Numbered from the stretch's first letter, positions 17,120 to 25,916 are shown. The stretch is DNA of 64,000 nt from Christensenellaceae bacterium (GCA_948890655.1 CAQTYU010000002.1:124001-188000); one strand, 5' to 3'. Numbers and translations: made by a program. Notes: generated by a model from the sequence alone, not told the origin.

Positions 17120-19348
17120 AAAACCTTCCTTTTTTAATTTTTTATTTTTATAAAGCAACAGTCGCAATGCGTTGCCCACTACGAAAAGCGAGCTTAAACT
17201 CATACAGGCTGCCGCAATCATAGGATTGAAAGTAAACCCAAGCGCCGAAAAAGCGCCTGCCGCGACTGGTATCATTACTACGTTGTAGAAAAACGCCCAG
17301 AAGAGATTTTCCTTTATATTTCGTACGGTTGCGCGGCTTAAATCGAAAAGGGTATCCAAAGTTCTTAAATCTTCGCTAACGAGGACAATATCCGCAGAAT
17401 CGATAGCAACGTCAGTGCCGTTGCCCATCGCAATACCGATATCGGCTTGTTTGAGCGCGGGAGAATCGTTTATTCCGTCGCCGACCATTGCAACCACTCC
17501 GCCCACCGTCTGCACGTTTTGCACTGCTTTAAGCTTATCTTCGGGCAGAACCTCGGCGACATATTCCTCTATATTTACGCCGGAAGCAACTGCCTTGGCG
17601 GTGTTTTCCTCGTCGCCCGTAAGCATTGCTATTCGCATATTTCGGGCTTTTAATAGCGAAACCGCCTCTGCGCTGCCCTCTTTGACCGTATCGGCAACGG
17701 CAATAAGCGCCAGTACCGATTTATTGTCGGACAGGAATATGACCGTGTTGCCGAGTCTGGAAAGCGAAGTCGCCTTTTCCGTGACCTCTTTCGAAATCTT
17801 GCAAGGCAGAAGATTTTTATTGCCGAGGAAGTACTTTTTACCGTCGTATTCGGCTGTTGCGCCTTTACCTGTAATATACTCAAAATTTCCGACTTCGAAG
17901 CCTTCTTTTGCGTAATCTACCACGCACTTTGCGAGCGGGTGGTTGGAATTTTTCTCTATACCGCAGGCAAGTTTTAAGGCAAAATCGTTTTTGCAACCGA
18001 ACGTGATAACTTCCGTAACTCTTGGTTTGCCCTCGGTTATTGTTGCGGTTTTATCTAATAAAACTGTATTTATATTGCAGGTTTTTTGCAGGCTTTCCGC
18101 ATCTTTATAGAGAATACCTAATGACGCGCCCTTGCCCGTTGCCGTCATTATCGCGACGGGCGTTGCCAGCCCCAAGGCGCACGGGCATGAAACGACGAGA
18201 ACGCTGATTGCGTACGTTACGCAGTGTTCTGCAACGAAGCCGCCGTCGATAAGAAGCCAGACGAGGAACGTAACCAAGGCAAGAATTACCACCACAGGCA
18301 CGAATACGCCGGCGACTTTGTCGGCAAATTTCTGAATCGGGGCTTTACTTGCGCCCGCTTCTTTGACCATTTTTATTATTTTGGAAAGAGTTGTGTCGGC
18401 GCCGACTTTTTCGGCACGCATTTTTATGACTCCGCTTTTAACGAGCGCCGCCGACGTGACGCCGTCGCCTGCGGTTACTTCCACAGGCAGGCTTTCACCC
18501 GTAATTGCACATTTGTCCACAAACGAACTTCCGCTTACGACGGTGCCGTCAACGGGGATATACTCGCCCTGTCTGACTATTAATATATCGCCCTCTTTGA
18601 CGTCTTTTACGGATACCGTCTTTTGCTGACCGTCAACCTCTACCGTGACTGAATCGGGGGCAAGCTTTAATAGCTTTTCTATCTCTCCGCCCGTTTTTTT
18701 CTTGGACTTTTCTTCAAGCCATTTGCCGACTGTGACTAAGGTTAAAATCATTGCCGCCGACTCGAAGTGCAAATTCATAGCGTTGTGCATTGCATCCATA
18801 TCAAGAAAAATGAACGCCGTCAGCACAACCGAATATATGAACGAAACTCCAGAGCCCAGGGCGACGAGTGTGTCCATATTTGACACTTTTTTGAAGATTG
18901 CGACTACGCCGTTTTTGAAAAATGCGTAGTTTACGCAGATTATAACCGCCGAAAGCACCGCCTGATACAGCGCAAACCAATTTGAATAGCCCTCTTGCGG
19001 GTCTAAAAAGAATGGTAACGGCGCACCGAACATATGCCCCATTGAAACGTACATCAGCGGCACGAGCAGGCAGAGTGATATTATAAAACGGACGAAAAGG
19101 TTTCTATCTCGGCTTTTTTCCTTTGTTACCGGCTCCTCTCCTTCATTATATACTCCGTAGCCGAGTGATTTTACGGCGGAAAAAATCTCTTCTTCCGTTA
19201 ATACGCTTTCGTCAAAGTCGACTTTCATAGACTTGCCCATCAGGCTGACTTCGCAAAGCGTAACACCTTTTAAGTTTTTAACCGTTCGTTCTATGCCCGA
19301 CGAACAAGCCGAGCAAGTCATACCGGTTACAACGTAACTTTTTATCAA
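16904..19348 (-). CDS. copA: copper-type P1B ATPase with N- and C-terminal HMA domains
   Basis: The 814-residue protein is a CopA-like heavy-metal P-type ATPase that exports Cu(I). An N-terminal metal-binding domain (GMTCSACSSGIERTV) precedes eight expected membrane helices with the CPC motif (VVSCPCALGLATP). The actuator TGES motif and the hinge GDGINDSPALK are present. The phosphorylation loop reads DKTAT (Asp432) where the family has DKTGT. After the last helix, residues 744-814 form a second HMA domain (GMCCEHCAKRV) resembling free CopZ. Its Met744 is preceded by a strong ribosome site. The start codon is TTG at 19348 with GGGAG 7 nt upstream. It lies between a nitroreductase gene and arsR. 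Confidence 0.9.
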   Translation of the reverse strand: MIKSYVVTGMTCSACSSGIERTVKNLKGVTLCEVSLMGKSMKVDFDESVLTEEEIFSAVKSLGYGVYNEGEEPVTKEKSRDRNLFVRFIISLCLLVPLMYVSMGHMFGAPLPFFLDPQEGYSNWFALYQAVLSAVIICVNYAFFKNGVVAIFKKVSNMDTLVALGSGVSFIYSVVLTAFIFLDMDAMHNAMNLHFESAAMILTLVTVGKWLEEKSKKKTGGEIEKLLKLAPDSVTVEVDGQQKTVSVKDVKEGDILIVRQGEYIPVDGTVVSGSSFVDKCAITGESLPVEVTAGDGVTSAALVKSGVIKMRAEKVGADTTLSKIIKMVKEAGASKAPIQKFADKVAGVFVPVVVILALVTFLVWLLIDGGFVAEHCVTYAISVLVVSCPCALGLATPVAIMTATGKGASLGILYKDAESLQKTCNINTVLLDKTATITEGKPRVTEVITFGCKNDFALKLACGIEKNSNHPLAKCVVDYAKEGFEVGNFEYITGKGATAEYDGKKYFLGNKNLLPCKISKEVTEKATSLSRLGNTVIFLSDNKSVLALIAVADTVKEGSAEAVSLLKARNMRIAMLTGDEENTAKAVASGVNIEEYVAEVLPEDKLKAVQNVQTVGGVVAMVGDGINDSPALKQADIGIAMGNGTDVAIDSADIVLVSEDLRTLDTLFDLSRATVRNIKENLFWAFFYNVVMIPVAAGAFSALGFTFNPMIAAACMSLSSLFVVGNALRLLLYKNKKLKKEGFMKTIVNIDGMCCEHCAKRVEEKLSTAKNVVSVDVKLKKKLAVIRSREKVDDTEITALVTDAGYKVLSIESK

Positions 19349-19377
19349 TTTGAACTCCCGATAGATTTTTGACGGTA

Positions 19378-19893
19378 TTAAAGATATTTAACCGTTTCTT
19401 CAAGCGGTTTGCGCGAAAAGTGCCCGAGCGCGGGCTTTGCGTTGTCCGCAGGATAGCCGAGGGGAAGAATTGCCACAATTTGCTCGGTTTTTGGGATTGA
19501 AAAGGCTTTTCTTACCTTTTCGGGGTCGAAATAGCCGACCCAACACGAGCCTATCCCCAGCTCCCAAGCTTGCAACATCGCCTGCGTGCAGACGATAGAT
19601 ACGTCGATTTCGCCCGTATGATAATCTTTGGTGAAAGGGTTCTTCCACTCTTCTTCCTTAACGCTGGTAAAAATAACGACGGTTTTTGCCCCGAAAACGA
19701 ACTTTGTAACGCTTTCAAGCGTCTTAATAGCTTCGTCCGACTTCAAGACGTAAAGTCTTTGCGGCTGATTGTTGCAAGCAGTGGGCGCAACCCTTGCCGC
19801 TTCTAATATAGTTTGCAATTTGTCGTCCTCGATTTTCTTGTCCGAGAACGCGCGCATCGAATAGCGCGATTTTGCAAGTTCTGAAAAATCCAT
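19378..19893 (-). CDS. nitroreductase family protein
   Basis: The 171-residue protein has the FMN-binding nitroreductase fold. It opens with the signature SRYSMRAFSDKKIEDDKL, followed by AARVAPTACNNQPQRLYV and GIGSCWVGYFDPEKVRKAF near residue 117. It is in the short class of the family. Such enzymes reduce quinones or nitro compounds with NAD(P)H in the cytoplasm. The gene is divergent from an HxlR regulator, and HxlR proteins commonly control redox enzymes of this kind. It has a strong promoter and AAGGAG ribosome site and is followed 29 nt later by copA, so copA may be co-transcribed. Confidence 0.9.
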   Translation of the reverse strand: MDFSELAKSRYSMRAFSDKKIEDDKLQTILEAARVAPTACNNQPQRLYVLKSDEAIKTLESVTKFVFGAKTVVIFTSVKEEEWKNPFTKDYHTGEIDVSIVCTQAMLQAWELGIGSCWVGYFDPEKVRKAFSIPKTEQIVAILPLGYPADNAKPALGHFSRKPLEETVKYL

Positions 19894-19936
19894 AGAATCT
19901 CCTTAAAATTATTGACAAAAGCTTTTGTATGAAATT

Positions 19937-19964
19937 ATAATATCACAAACTTTTCTTTTGTCAA
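19937..19964 (-). promoter_or_regulatory. promoter of the nitroreductase gene
   Basis: On the minus strand TTGACA (19959-19964), 16 nt and TATTAT (19937-19942) form the promoter. The perfect 14-bp palindrome ACAAAAGCTTTTGT (19915-19928) sits just downstream, around the expected transcription start, and is a candidate operator. Confidence 0.65.
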
Positions 19965-19968
19965 GAAC

Positions 19969-20007
19969 GCACTTTAAAGTGCAATACTTACCTTTCGGAA
20001 AGTAAGT
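19969..20007. promoter_or_regulatory. candidate HxlR operators in the divergent intergenic region
   Basis: The perfect palindrome GCACTTTAAAGTGC (19969-19982) is followed by ACTTAC-N10-GTAAGT (19986-20007), whose arms extend further with TTTC/GAAA. The second resembles dyads bound by HxlR-type regulators and lies between the regulator and its divergent target. Confidence 0.45.
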
Positions 20008-20022
20008 TTATTTGAGGAAACT

Positions 20023-20421
20023 ATGGATAAAGAAATATTGAAATCTTGCAGCTGTCCTTTGGACGCGACGCTTGCCGTTATCGGCGGAAAATATAAGATA
20101 GATATCGTTTATTACCTGTTTGGTAGGACGCTGAGATACAGCCAGATTGCAAAACTTGTGTCTGCGACGCCTAAGATGCTTGCCGAGCAACTGAAAGAGC
20201 TTGAAAGCGACGGGATAATCAATCGCGTTCTGTACCCCGTGGTACCGCCGAAAACCGAATATTCCTTAACCCCGCTGGGTGAAAATCTGTGTGCGGCGGT
20301 AATCGAAATGTATAAATTCGGGCAGAAGCTTTACGATTTGCACGAGATGAAGCCGCGTTGCGGGTGTCTTGAAGACTTGCCACGGCTAGAGGAAATTTTA
20401 AATAAAATTAACCACTGTTAA
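20023..20421 (+). CDS. HxlR-family transcriptional regulator
   Basis: The 132-residue winged-helix protein has the HxlR signature: CPLDATLAVIGGKYKIDIVYYL near the N terminus, ATPKMLAEQLKELESDGII, and the wing VVPPKTEYSLTPLGENL. The N-terminal Cys (SCSCPLD) is the redox-sensing cysteine in several family members. The C-terminal RCGC pair is an extra cysteine cluster. It is divergent from the nitroreductase gene and probably controls it in response to thiol-reactive or quinone stress. GAGG lies 7 nt upstream of the ATG. A second HxlR gene is at 52579. Confidence 0.9.
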   Translation: MDKEILKSCSCPLDATLAVIGGKYKIDIVYYLFGRTLRYSQIAKLVSATPKMLAEQLKELESDGIINRVLYPVVPPKTEYSLTPLGENLCAAVIEMYKFGQKLYDLHEMKPRCGCLEDLPRLEEILNKINHC

Positions 20422-20425
20422 TTAT

Positions 20426-20464
20426 AAAGCCCAATTCCTATATTGTAAATAGGAATTGGGCTTT
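20426..20464. terminator. bidirectional terminator between hxlR and ansA
   Basis: A perfect 16-bp stem (20426-20441 with 20449-20464) is flanked by A and T runs between two convergent genes, so it serves both. Confidence 0.9.
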
Positions 20465-20467
20465 TGT

Positions 20468-21484
20468 TTAATACAGCTTTTCGAAGAAGTGGTTGGTTTT
20501 AAGCTCCTCTTCTATATTTTTGTCCGAACCGAGCGCCAAAAGCACTTTGACCGTAGCCATTTCGAAGCTGATGTCGTAAGCCGTGGTGCAAGCTTCGGTG
20601 AGCCCGACTGCACTGCCGTAAGTTCTTGCGCGGCTGTCTACGGGCGCGATTACTACCTCTATGCCGAGGTTTTTACAGTACTTCAAAAAGTTTTTGAAAT
20701 TGGCTTCTTTGCCCTCAGTGCAGACCGTTCCGCTGTGGTAAAGCTGGACCATAACGGCTTTGGGCTTGACTTCGGTAAAGCGGTAAAAGTCGAAATTCAG
20801 AAGCGAATGAGCCTGAATCGTGACCATATCCATACAAAGCTTTTTCGCTGCACAGGGCTTTCTTTTTTCTCTGAGCTGTGCAAACGTTGGATTAAGCGGG
20901 TTTTCGTTATAGATAAACTTGCCGCCGCAAACTTCGCCGAAAGGCACGTTTAATATACTGTAATATTCACCGCTTATCTCGGTTGCCGCAATAAGGCGGC
21001 TTGCAAGGTGAATTTTACAGTTTTCACCGTGATTTTCAAAACTGACGAAAACCCCGCCGAAATCAACGCTTTCGATAAACGCTACCGCGTTTGCGAAGTT
21101 TTCCACCCCTCTGCTACGGTTATCGTCCAAAGGATAAAGCGCGGATACGAAAACCACGGGAATTTCGATATCGCAGAAAATCTGGCTGAAAAGGTTTGCG
21201 GTAAAACACAACGTGTCTGTGCCGTGGGTAATGATAATTCCGTCGTACCTGGACTTGTCGACTCCGCGTACGCAGTCCGCCATTATTTCGAGGTCGGACG
21301 GCTGAATGTTCTCGCTTAAAATATTCAAGGGGCGGAGCTCGTCGAATTCAATGCCCGCAGGGTAGCGCGAATTGTAAAGCTCGATTAAAAAGCTTTTTTC
21401 CTCGTGCCGTAAATCGACTTTATCGCCGAGCGCGCGCGAGCCTATCGTACCGCCCGTAAAAATTACGCAAATTCTGTTCTTCAT
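20468..21484 (-). CDS. ansA: L-asparaginase, type I
   Basis: The 338-residue protein hydrolyses L-asparagine to aspartate and ammonia. The first catalytic threonine motif is IFTGGTIGS near residue 10, and the second is GIIITHGTDTLCFTANLF near residue 85, which carries the Thr-Asp pair. No signal peptide is present, so the enzyme is cytoplasmic. The gene follows asnS by 9 nt and is probably co-transcribed with it, so a tRNA-charging enzyme and a degradative enzyme for asparagine share an mRNA. The convergent hxlR gene lies beyond a shared terminator. Confidence 0.92.
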   Translation of the reverse strand: MKNRICVIFTGGTIGSRALGDKVDLRHEEKSFLIELYNSRYPAGIEFDELRPLNILSENIQPSDLEIMADCVRGVDKSRYDGIIITHGTDTLCFTANLFSQIFCDIEIPVVFVSALYPLDDNRSRGVENFANAVAFIESVDFGGVFVSFENHGENCKIHLASRLIAATEISGEYYSILNVPFGEVCGGKFIYNENPLNPTFAQLREKRKPCAAKKLCMDMVTIQAHSLLNFDFYRFTEVKPKAVMVQLYHSGTVCTEGKEANFKNFLKYCKNLGIEVVIAPVDSRARTYGSAVGLTEACTTAYDISFEMATVKVLLALGSDKNIEEELKTNHFFEKLY

Positions 21485-21493
21485 AAGTTAAAA

Positions 21494-22864
21494 TTACAAA
21501 TTGCCGACTGTACGGGGATAAAGCAAAGTGTCGCGAATGTTCTGAACTCCCGTGATATACATTAGCATACGCTCAAAGCCGAGCCCAAAGCCGCTGTGCG
21601 GCACGCTGCCGTATTTGCGGGTGTCGAGGTATTCGGTATAAGATTCGAGGGGCATTCCGCGCTTTGTCATTGCTTCTTTCAACTTGCCGAGGTCTGCCTC
21701 TCTTTCACTGCAACCGATAATTTCGCCTATACCGGGCACCAAAAGGTCGGTTGCCGCGACCGTCTTTTTATCGGGGTTCTGCTTCATATAGAAAGCTTTT
21801 ATGTCGGCGGGGTAATCGGTGACGAACACTGGCTTTTTGAAGTGTTCTTCTGTCAAATATCTCTCGTGCTCGGTCTGCAAATCGCAACCCCACTCGACTG
21901 GATATTTGAACTCCTTGCCCGATTTTTTGAGGATTTCGACTGCATCGGTATACTTCAACTTGACAAATTCGCTTTTTATTACGCCGTGAAGTTTATCCAA
22001 AAGCCCCTTTTCCGCCCTCTCGTTAAAAAACGCGAGCTCGTCGGGGCAATTTTCTATGACGTATTTAATGATTGATTTAATGAAGTCCTCGGCAATTTCG
22101 ATAATATCGTGAAGGTCGCAGAAGCAGACTTCGGGCTCGATTTGCCAGAACTCCGCCGCGTGACGGGTCGTATTGCTGTGCTCTGCGCGGAACGTGGGTC
22201 CGAACGTATAAATTTTGCCCAAGCCCATTGCGGCGATTTCGCCCTCTAACTGACCCGAAACGGTCAGCCCTGCCTTTGCGCCGAAGAAGTCGCCCGAATA
22301 GTACTCGCCTTCGCTCTTGCAGTCGGTTTTCCAAGGCTGAGTGGTTACGCGGAACATTTCGCCCGCGCCCTCGCAGTCACTGCCTGTGATTATGGGCGTG
22401 TGAACGTATTTATAGCCGTGCGAGTGGAAATATTTATGAATTGCGAAAGAAAGCTCGTTTCTGACAGCAAAAACCGCTTCGAAAAACCGCGTTCTGGGAC
22501 GAAGCTGAGGAATGGTTCTCAGATATTCGAGGGTATGGAATTTTTTCTGTAAGGGATAATCCGCGGGACATTCGCCGAGGACTTCCATATCCGAAACCAA
22601 GATTTCGAAGCCGTTCCTCTCCGACGGGACAAATTTACCCGTGACGTTCAAAGAAGTGCCTACGGCGACTGCAGGGAAAGACTTTTTCGGGTTTTCCTTG
22701 TCGATTATAAGCTGAACGTTTCTAAGGCAAGTGCCGTCGTTCAGTTCGATAAACGAGATACTTTTCGAGTCTCTTGCCGTTCTGACCCAGCCGCAGACGG
22801 TTACGCTTTTGTTTTTATAGTTTTCGGAATGAGCAAACAGCTCTCTTACGTCGGTATGTTTCAT
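21494..22864 (-). CDS. asnS: asparaginyl-tRNA synthetase
   Basis: The 456-residue class IIb synthetase charges tRNA-Asn. An N-terminal OB-fold anticodon-binding domain (VTVCGWVRTARDSKSISFIELNDG) is followed by the catalytic core. Motif 2 is around FRAEHSNTTRHAAEFWQIEPE, and motif 3 is GFGLGFERMLMYITG at the C terminus. Together with the short motif-2 loop this identifies AsnRS rather than AspRS. The ATG at 22864 was chosen because GGAGG lies 5 nt upstream. A GTG four codons earlier overlaps that ribosome site. No T-box leader is visible in the short upstream gap. Confidence 0.95.
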   Translation of the reverse strand: MKHTDVRELFAHSENYKNKSVTVCGWVRTARDSKSISFIELNDGTCLRNVQLIIDKENPKKSFPAVAVGTSLNVTGKFVPSERNGFEILVSDMEVLGECPADYPLQKKFHTLEYLRTIPQLRPRTRFFEAVFAVRNELSFAIHKYFHSHGYKYVHTPIITGSDCEGAGEMFRVTTQPWKTDCKSEGEYYSGDFFGAKAGLTVSGQLEGEIAAMGLGKIYTFGPTFRAEHSNTTRHAAEFWQIEPEVCFCDLHDIIEIAEDFIKSIIKYVIENCPDELAFFNERAEKGLLDKLHGVIKSEFVKLKYTDAVEILKKSGKEFKYPVEWGCDLQTEHERYLTEEHFKKPVFVTDYPADIKAFYMKQNPDKKTVAATDLLVPGIGEIIGCSEREADLGKLKEAMTKRGMPLESYTEYLDTRKYGSVPHSGFGLGFERMLMYITGVQNIRDTLLYPRTVGNL

Positions 22865-22889
22865 TCTGCCCTCCACTTTTTTATGAATG

Positions 22890-22917
22890 AAAATACGGAC
22901 TGCCGAAGCAGTCCGTA
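22890..22917 (-). terminator. terminator/attenuator between rpmF and asnS
   Basis: A 10-bp stem (22894-22903 with 22908-22917) has a UUCG-type tetraloop on the minus strand, followed by TTTTC. No promoter is visible between it and asnS, so it is probably leaky. Confidence 0.75.
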
Positions 22918-22921
22918 CGGT

Positions 22922-23113
22922 TTAATTAGCTTTTTTTTCGTCCTTGGACACCACTTCAACTTTGTCGTAGTAACCGCAATTGCCGCAAACTCTGTGAGCT
23001 TCTTTCAAGGAATGACAATGAGGGCACTCTACAAGCGTAGGAGCCGTTGCCTTATAGTTTGCAAATCTTTTATTGGTTCTGCTTTTGGACTGTTTTCCCT
23101 TGGGTACTGCCAT
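22922..23113 (-). CDS. rpmF: 50S ribosomal protein L32
   Basis: The 63-residue basic protein begins AVPKGKQSKSRTNKRFANY, the invariant L32 start. It contains a zinc ribbon (ECPHCHSLKEAHRVCGNCGYY). It is a structural part of the large ribosomal subunit. It follows the DUF177 gene by 24 nt, the usual pairing in bacteria (yceD-rpmF). AGGTG lies upstream of the ATG. Confidence 0.97.
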   Translation of the reverse strand: MAVPKGKQSKSRTNKRFANYKATAPTLVECPHCHSLKEAHRVCGNCGYYDKVEVVSKDEKKAN

Positions 23114-23137
23114 TTTATTTCACCTCTTTTTTCTTTT

Positions 23138-23536
23138 TTAGGTAACGTCAATACCTTTACAGTCCTCATTACAAAGTAAAACGTGGGGCTGACTCATAAG
23201 TATTGCATCGTCAACGGCGGGGTTCAAGTTTATCTTGTTGCCGTCGTAATAATAATCTTCACCGTCGTTCTGTGGCACGAAAAGAATTTCCGTTAAATAG
23301 CTTACCTCTTTCTTAGTTTCCGTAAGGCAATACGAACACTGCCCTTTGATAAGATATTTGACGTTAAGTTTTATTTCCACGCAGTCGTCGTCGAAAATTT
23401 CGTACTCGCCGTCTACACATACATTACTTATTTTGCAGAGGGGTATCAACGAAATATCGGCGGGCGGGACGTAGACGAAACTGAAACTTCCCGTGTACTT
23501 TCTTTGGGCTAAAAGCCTTTTAACTTCTAATTCCAT
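23138..23536 (-). CDS. DUF177 (YceD) family protein
   Basis: The 132-residue acidic protein belongs to the YceD/DUF177 family, which is linked to 23S rRNA accumulation and almost always precedes rpmF. The conserved cysteine pair CSYC near residue 70 and a later C...C (LLCNEDCKG) near the end mark the zinc-binding version. The ATG at 23536 is used. A TTG six codons upstream lies at or before the transcription start predicted from the perfect promoter at 23555-23583. Confidence 0.88.
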   Translation of the reverse strand: MELEVKRLLAQRKYTGSFSFVYVPPADISLIPLCKISNVCVDGEYEIFDDDCVEIKLNVKYLIKGQCSYCLTETKKEVSYLTEILFVPQNDGEDYYYDGNKINLNPAVDDAILMSQPHVLLCNEDCKGIDVT

Positions 23537-23554
23537 ACCAAAGTTGACTATCAA

Positions 23555-23583
23555 ATTATATTATAAGGGTATTTCTTTGTCAA
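23555..23583 (-). promoter_or_regulatory. perfect consensus sigma-A promoter of the DUF177-rpmF operon
   Basis: On the minus strand TTGACA (23578-23583), exactly 17 nt and TATAAT (23555-23560) match the consensus at all 12 positions. The predicted leader before the ATG is only about 12 nt. Confidence 0.85.
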
Positions 23584-23613
23584 CTTATTTTTTGCGCTGA
23601 CAATGAAATATTT

Positions 23614-24810
23614 TTATAAAAGTTCGGCTGTTTCCCTTGCGATAACGAGTTCTTCGTTCGTAGGGATAATGAGAACCTTGACTTTCGAAGATTTAGCAGA
23701 AATTTCGCGAATGGAACCGTCGTTTTTAGCCTTGTTTGCCTTGGCGCTGAATTTGACGCCGAGGAACTCGAGCCCTTTGCAGACATCTTCCCTTACGGTG
23801 GGGGTATTTTCGCCGACGCCGGCGGTGAATACTATGCAGTTAAGTCCGCCCATTGCAGCGGCGTATGCGCCGACGTATTTTTTTACCTGATATGCGAACA
23901 TATCGAGGGCGAGCTGGCATCTTGCATTCCCTTTCTTTGCGCCTGCAATGAGGTCTCTGAAATCGCTTGAAACTCCCGAAATACCCGCAACGCCGCTCTT
24001 CTTGTTTAGGTAATTTAAAATTTCTTCGTGGCTCATTCCTTTCTTTCTTGCAAGGAACTCTACCGCAGAAGCGTCGATATCGCCCGAGCGGGTGCCCATA
24101 AGAACGCCTGCAAGCGGCGTGAAGCCCATAGAAGTATCTACGCATACTCCGCCGTCAACTGCGGATATGGACGAACCGTTGCCGAGGTGGCAGGTTACGA
24201 TTTTAAGCTCTTCGGGAGTTTTACCGAGGAACTTAGCCGCTTCGCCTGCAACGAACTTGTGGCTGGTGCCGTGTGCGCCGTACTTTCTTACTCCGTACTC
24301 TTTGTAGTCGTTATAGTCTATACCGTAAAGATAAGCCTTTTCGGGCATAGTTGCGTGGAACGAGCTGTCGAAAACGAGCGCCATAGGCGTTTTGGGCATA
24401 ACTTTCATACAAGCGCGAAGTCCCATTGCCGCGGCGGGGTTATGCAAAGGCGCAAGCTCGAAAGTTTTTTCTTCCAAAGTTTTTAAAACTTCGGGGGTGA
24501 CGAGCGTGGTCTTTTTGAAATATTCACCGCTTGCGACTACCCTGTGACCGACTGCACCTATCTCGTCCATCGATTTGATGACGCCGATACCGTCGTCGCG
24601 GAGAGCTTCCAGAACGAGCTGGATAGCGACCTCGTGGCTGGGCATTGCTTCTTTATAAATTCTTTCTTCACCGTTGCCCTTTGCCTTTAAAACCGAGCCG
24701 CGGATACCTATTCTTTCACAGTTACCTTTTGCGAGAACCTTTTCGGTTTCCATATCGATAAGCTGATATTTGAGTGACGAACTTCCTGCGTTAACTACTA
24801 AGATTTTCAT
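23614..24810 (-). CDS. ackA: acetate kinase
   Basis: The 398-residue enzyme interconverts acetyl phosphate plus ADP with acetate plus ATP, the energy-yielding last step of mixed-acid fermentation. The N-terminal signature ILVVNAGSSSLKYQLID and the second signature near residue 190 (HLGNGSSISAVDGGVCVDTS) are complete. The ATP-binding region GVGENTPTVREDV is near residue 325. It lies 18 nt after pta, forming the classical pta-ackA operon. No clear terminator follows it. Confidence 0.97.
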   Translation of the reverse strand: MKILVVNAGSSSLKYQLIDMETEKVLAKGNCERIGIRGSVLKAKGNGEERIYKEAMPSHEVAIQLVLEALRDDGIGVIKSMDEIGAVGHRVVASGEYFKKTTLVTPEVLKTLEEKTFELAPLHNPAAAMGLRACMKVMPKTPMALVFDSSFHATMPEKAYLYGIDYNDYKEYGVRKYGAHGTSHKFVAGEAAKFLGKTPEELKIVTCHLGNGSSISAVDGGVCVDTSMGFTPLAGVLMGTRSGDIDASAVEFLARKKGMSHEEILNYLNKKSGVAGISGVSSDFRDLIAGAKKGNARCQLALDMFAYQVKKYVGAYAAAMGGLNCIVFTAGVGENTPTVREDVCKGLEFLGVKFSAKANKAKNDGSIREISAKSSKVKVLIIPTNEELVIARETAELL

Positions 24811-24828
24811 ATTTCTTCACCTTTTATA

Positions 24829-25896
24829 TTATTCTGCCTGTAACGCCGTAACGGCAACCGTTGCGACTATATCTTCTACGTTGCAACCGCGCGATAAATC
24901 ATTTAAAGGTTTTGCGAAGCCCTGACATACGGGACCTATCGCCATATAACCGCCGAAGCGCTGTGCGATTTTATAGCCGATATTGCCTGCGTTGATGTTG
25001 GGGAAAACGAAAACGTTTGCGTGACCCGCAACCTTGGAACCGGGAGCTTTAAGCTCGCCGACTTCGGGTGCGACTGCCGCGTCGAACTGGAATTCGCCGT
25101 CCAAAGCAAGGTCGGGAGCGTTGGCTTTTGCGATTTCCGTTGCTTTCTGTACCTTGGGCACGGACTGGGTGAACTTATCGTCGTTGCCGCTTCCTTTCGT
25201 CGAGAACGAAAGCATTGCGACCTTAGGTTCTATACCAGCGATGTCTTTCGCCGTCTTTGCGGAAGTGATTGCTATATCAGCGAGCTGTTCGGCGGTGGGT
25301 TCGATATTTATTGCGCAATCTGCGAACACTGCTACGCCGTCGGGGTTGTAGGGGTTATTCTTGTCGGGCGCAATCATTATGAAGCAACTTGAAACAGTGT
25401 TGATGCCGGGCGCAGTCTTTACGACCTGCAAGCCGGGGCGAAGCGTGTTCGCCGTAGAGTGGCAAGCGCCCGAAACGTAGCCGTCTACGTCGCCCGCTTT
25501 GAGCATAAGCGCGCCGAACATAGTTCTGTCCTTTGCCTGCTCTGCCGCCTGTTCTTCCGTCATTCCCTTTGCCTTTCTCGCTTCGTATAAAATCTTTGCG
25601 TATTCCGCAGTCTTGTCCGAGGTGAGCGGGTCGATAAGCGTTATACCCGTAAGGTCAACGTCGGGCGCAACTTTTTTGCACTCCGCTTCGTTGCCGATAA
25701 GAACTATTTTAGCGATACCCTCCCGGGTAATCCGGGCCGCGGCTTCCACAACGCGCTTGTCCTCCCCCTCGCACAAAACTATCGTCTTGTGACGGGCTGC
25801 GGCTTTTTCTTTGATTTCTCTCAAAAGCGAGGGCGTGCCGTTCAACGTATCGGCGACCTCCTTGCCTGCTTTCTTGATTTTATCAAGCAAAGACAT
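24829..25896 (-). CDS. pta: phosphate acetyltransferase
   Basis: The 355-residue protein converts acetyl-CoA and phosphate to acetyl phosphate. It is the short form of the family, with only the PTA_PTB catalytic domain (AGDVDGYVSGACHSTANTLRP and the C-terminal YKIAQRFGGYMAIGPVCQG). An N-terminal extension of about 25 residues is predicted to be helical. AAGGAG lies 7 nt before the ATG. It is the first gene of the acetate operon and is divergent from tmcAL, whose enzyme uses acetate. Confidence 0.95.
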   Translation of the reverse strand: MSLLDKIKKAGKEVADTLNGTPSLLREIKEKAAARHKTIVLCEGEDKRVVEAAARITREGIAKIVLIGNEAECKKVAPDVDLTGITLIDPLTSDKTAEYAKILYEARKAKGMTEEQAAEQAKDRTMFGALMLKAGDVDGYVSGACHSTANTLRPGLQVVKTAPGINTVSSCFIMIAPDKNNPYNPDGVAVFADCAINIEPTAEQLADIAITSAKTAKDIAGIEPKVAMLSFSTKGSGNDDKFTQSVPKVQKATEIAKANAPDLALDGEFQFDAAVAPEVGELKAPGSKVAGHANVFVFPNINAGNIGYKIAQRFGGYMAIGPVCQGFAKPLNDLSRGCNVEDIVATVAVTALQAE

Positions 25897-25916
25897 ATCA
25901 TTTCTCCTTAAATCAC

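Noticed and set aside
22865..22921. T-box riboswitch in front of asnS
   Set aside because: The gap is only 57 nt and holds one terminator-like hairpin. There is no specifier loop or T-box sequence.
24028..24486. 152-codon plus-strand ORF antisense to ackA
   Set aside because: It is a shadow of the conserved acetate kinase coding frame, with no start signals.
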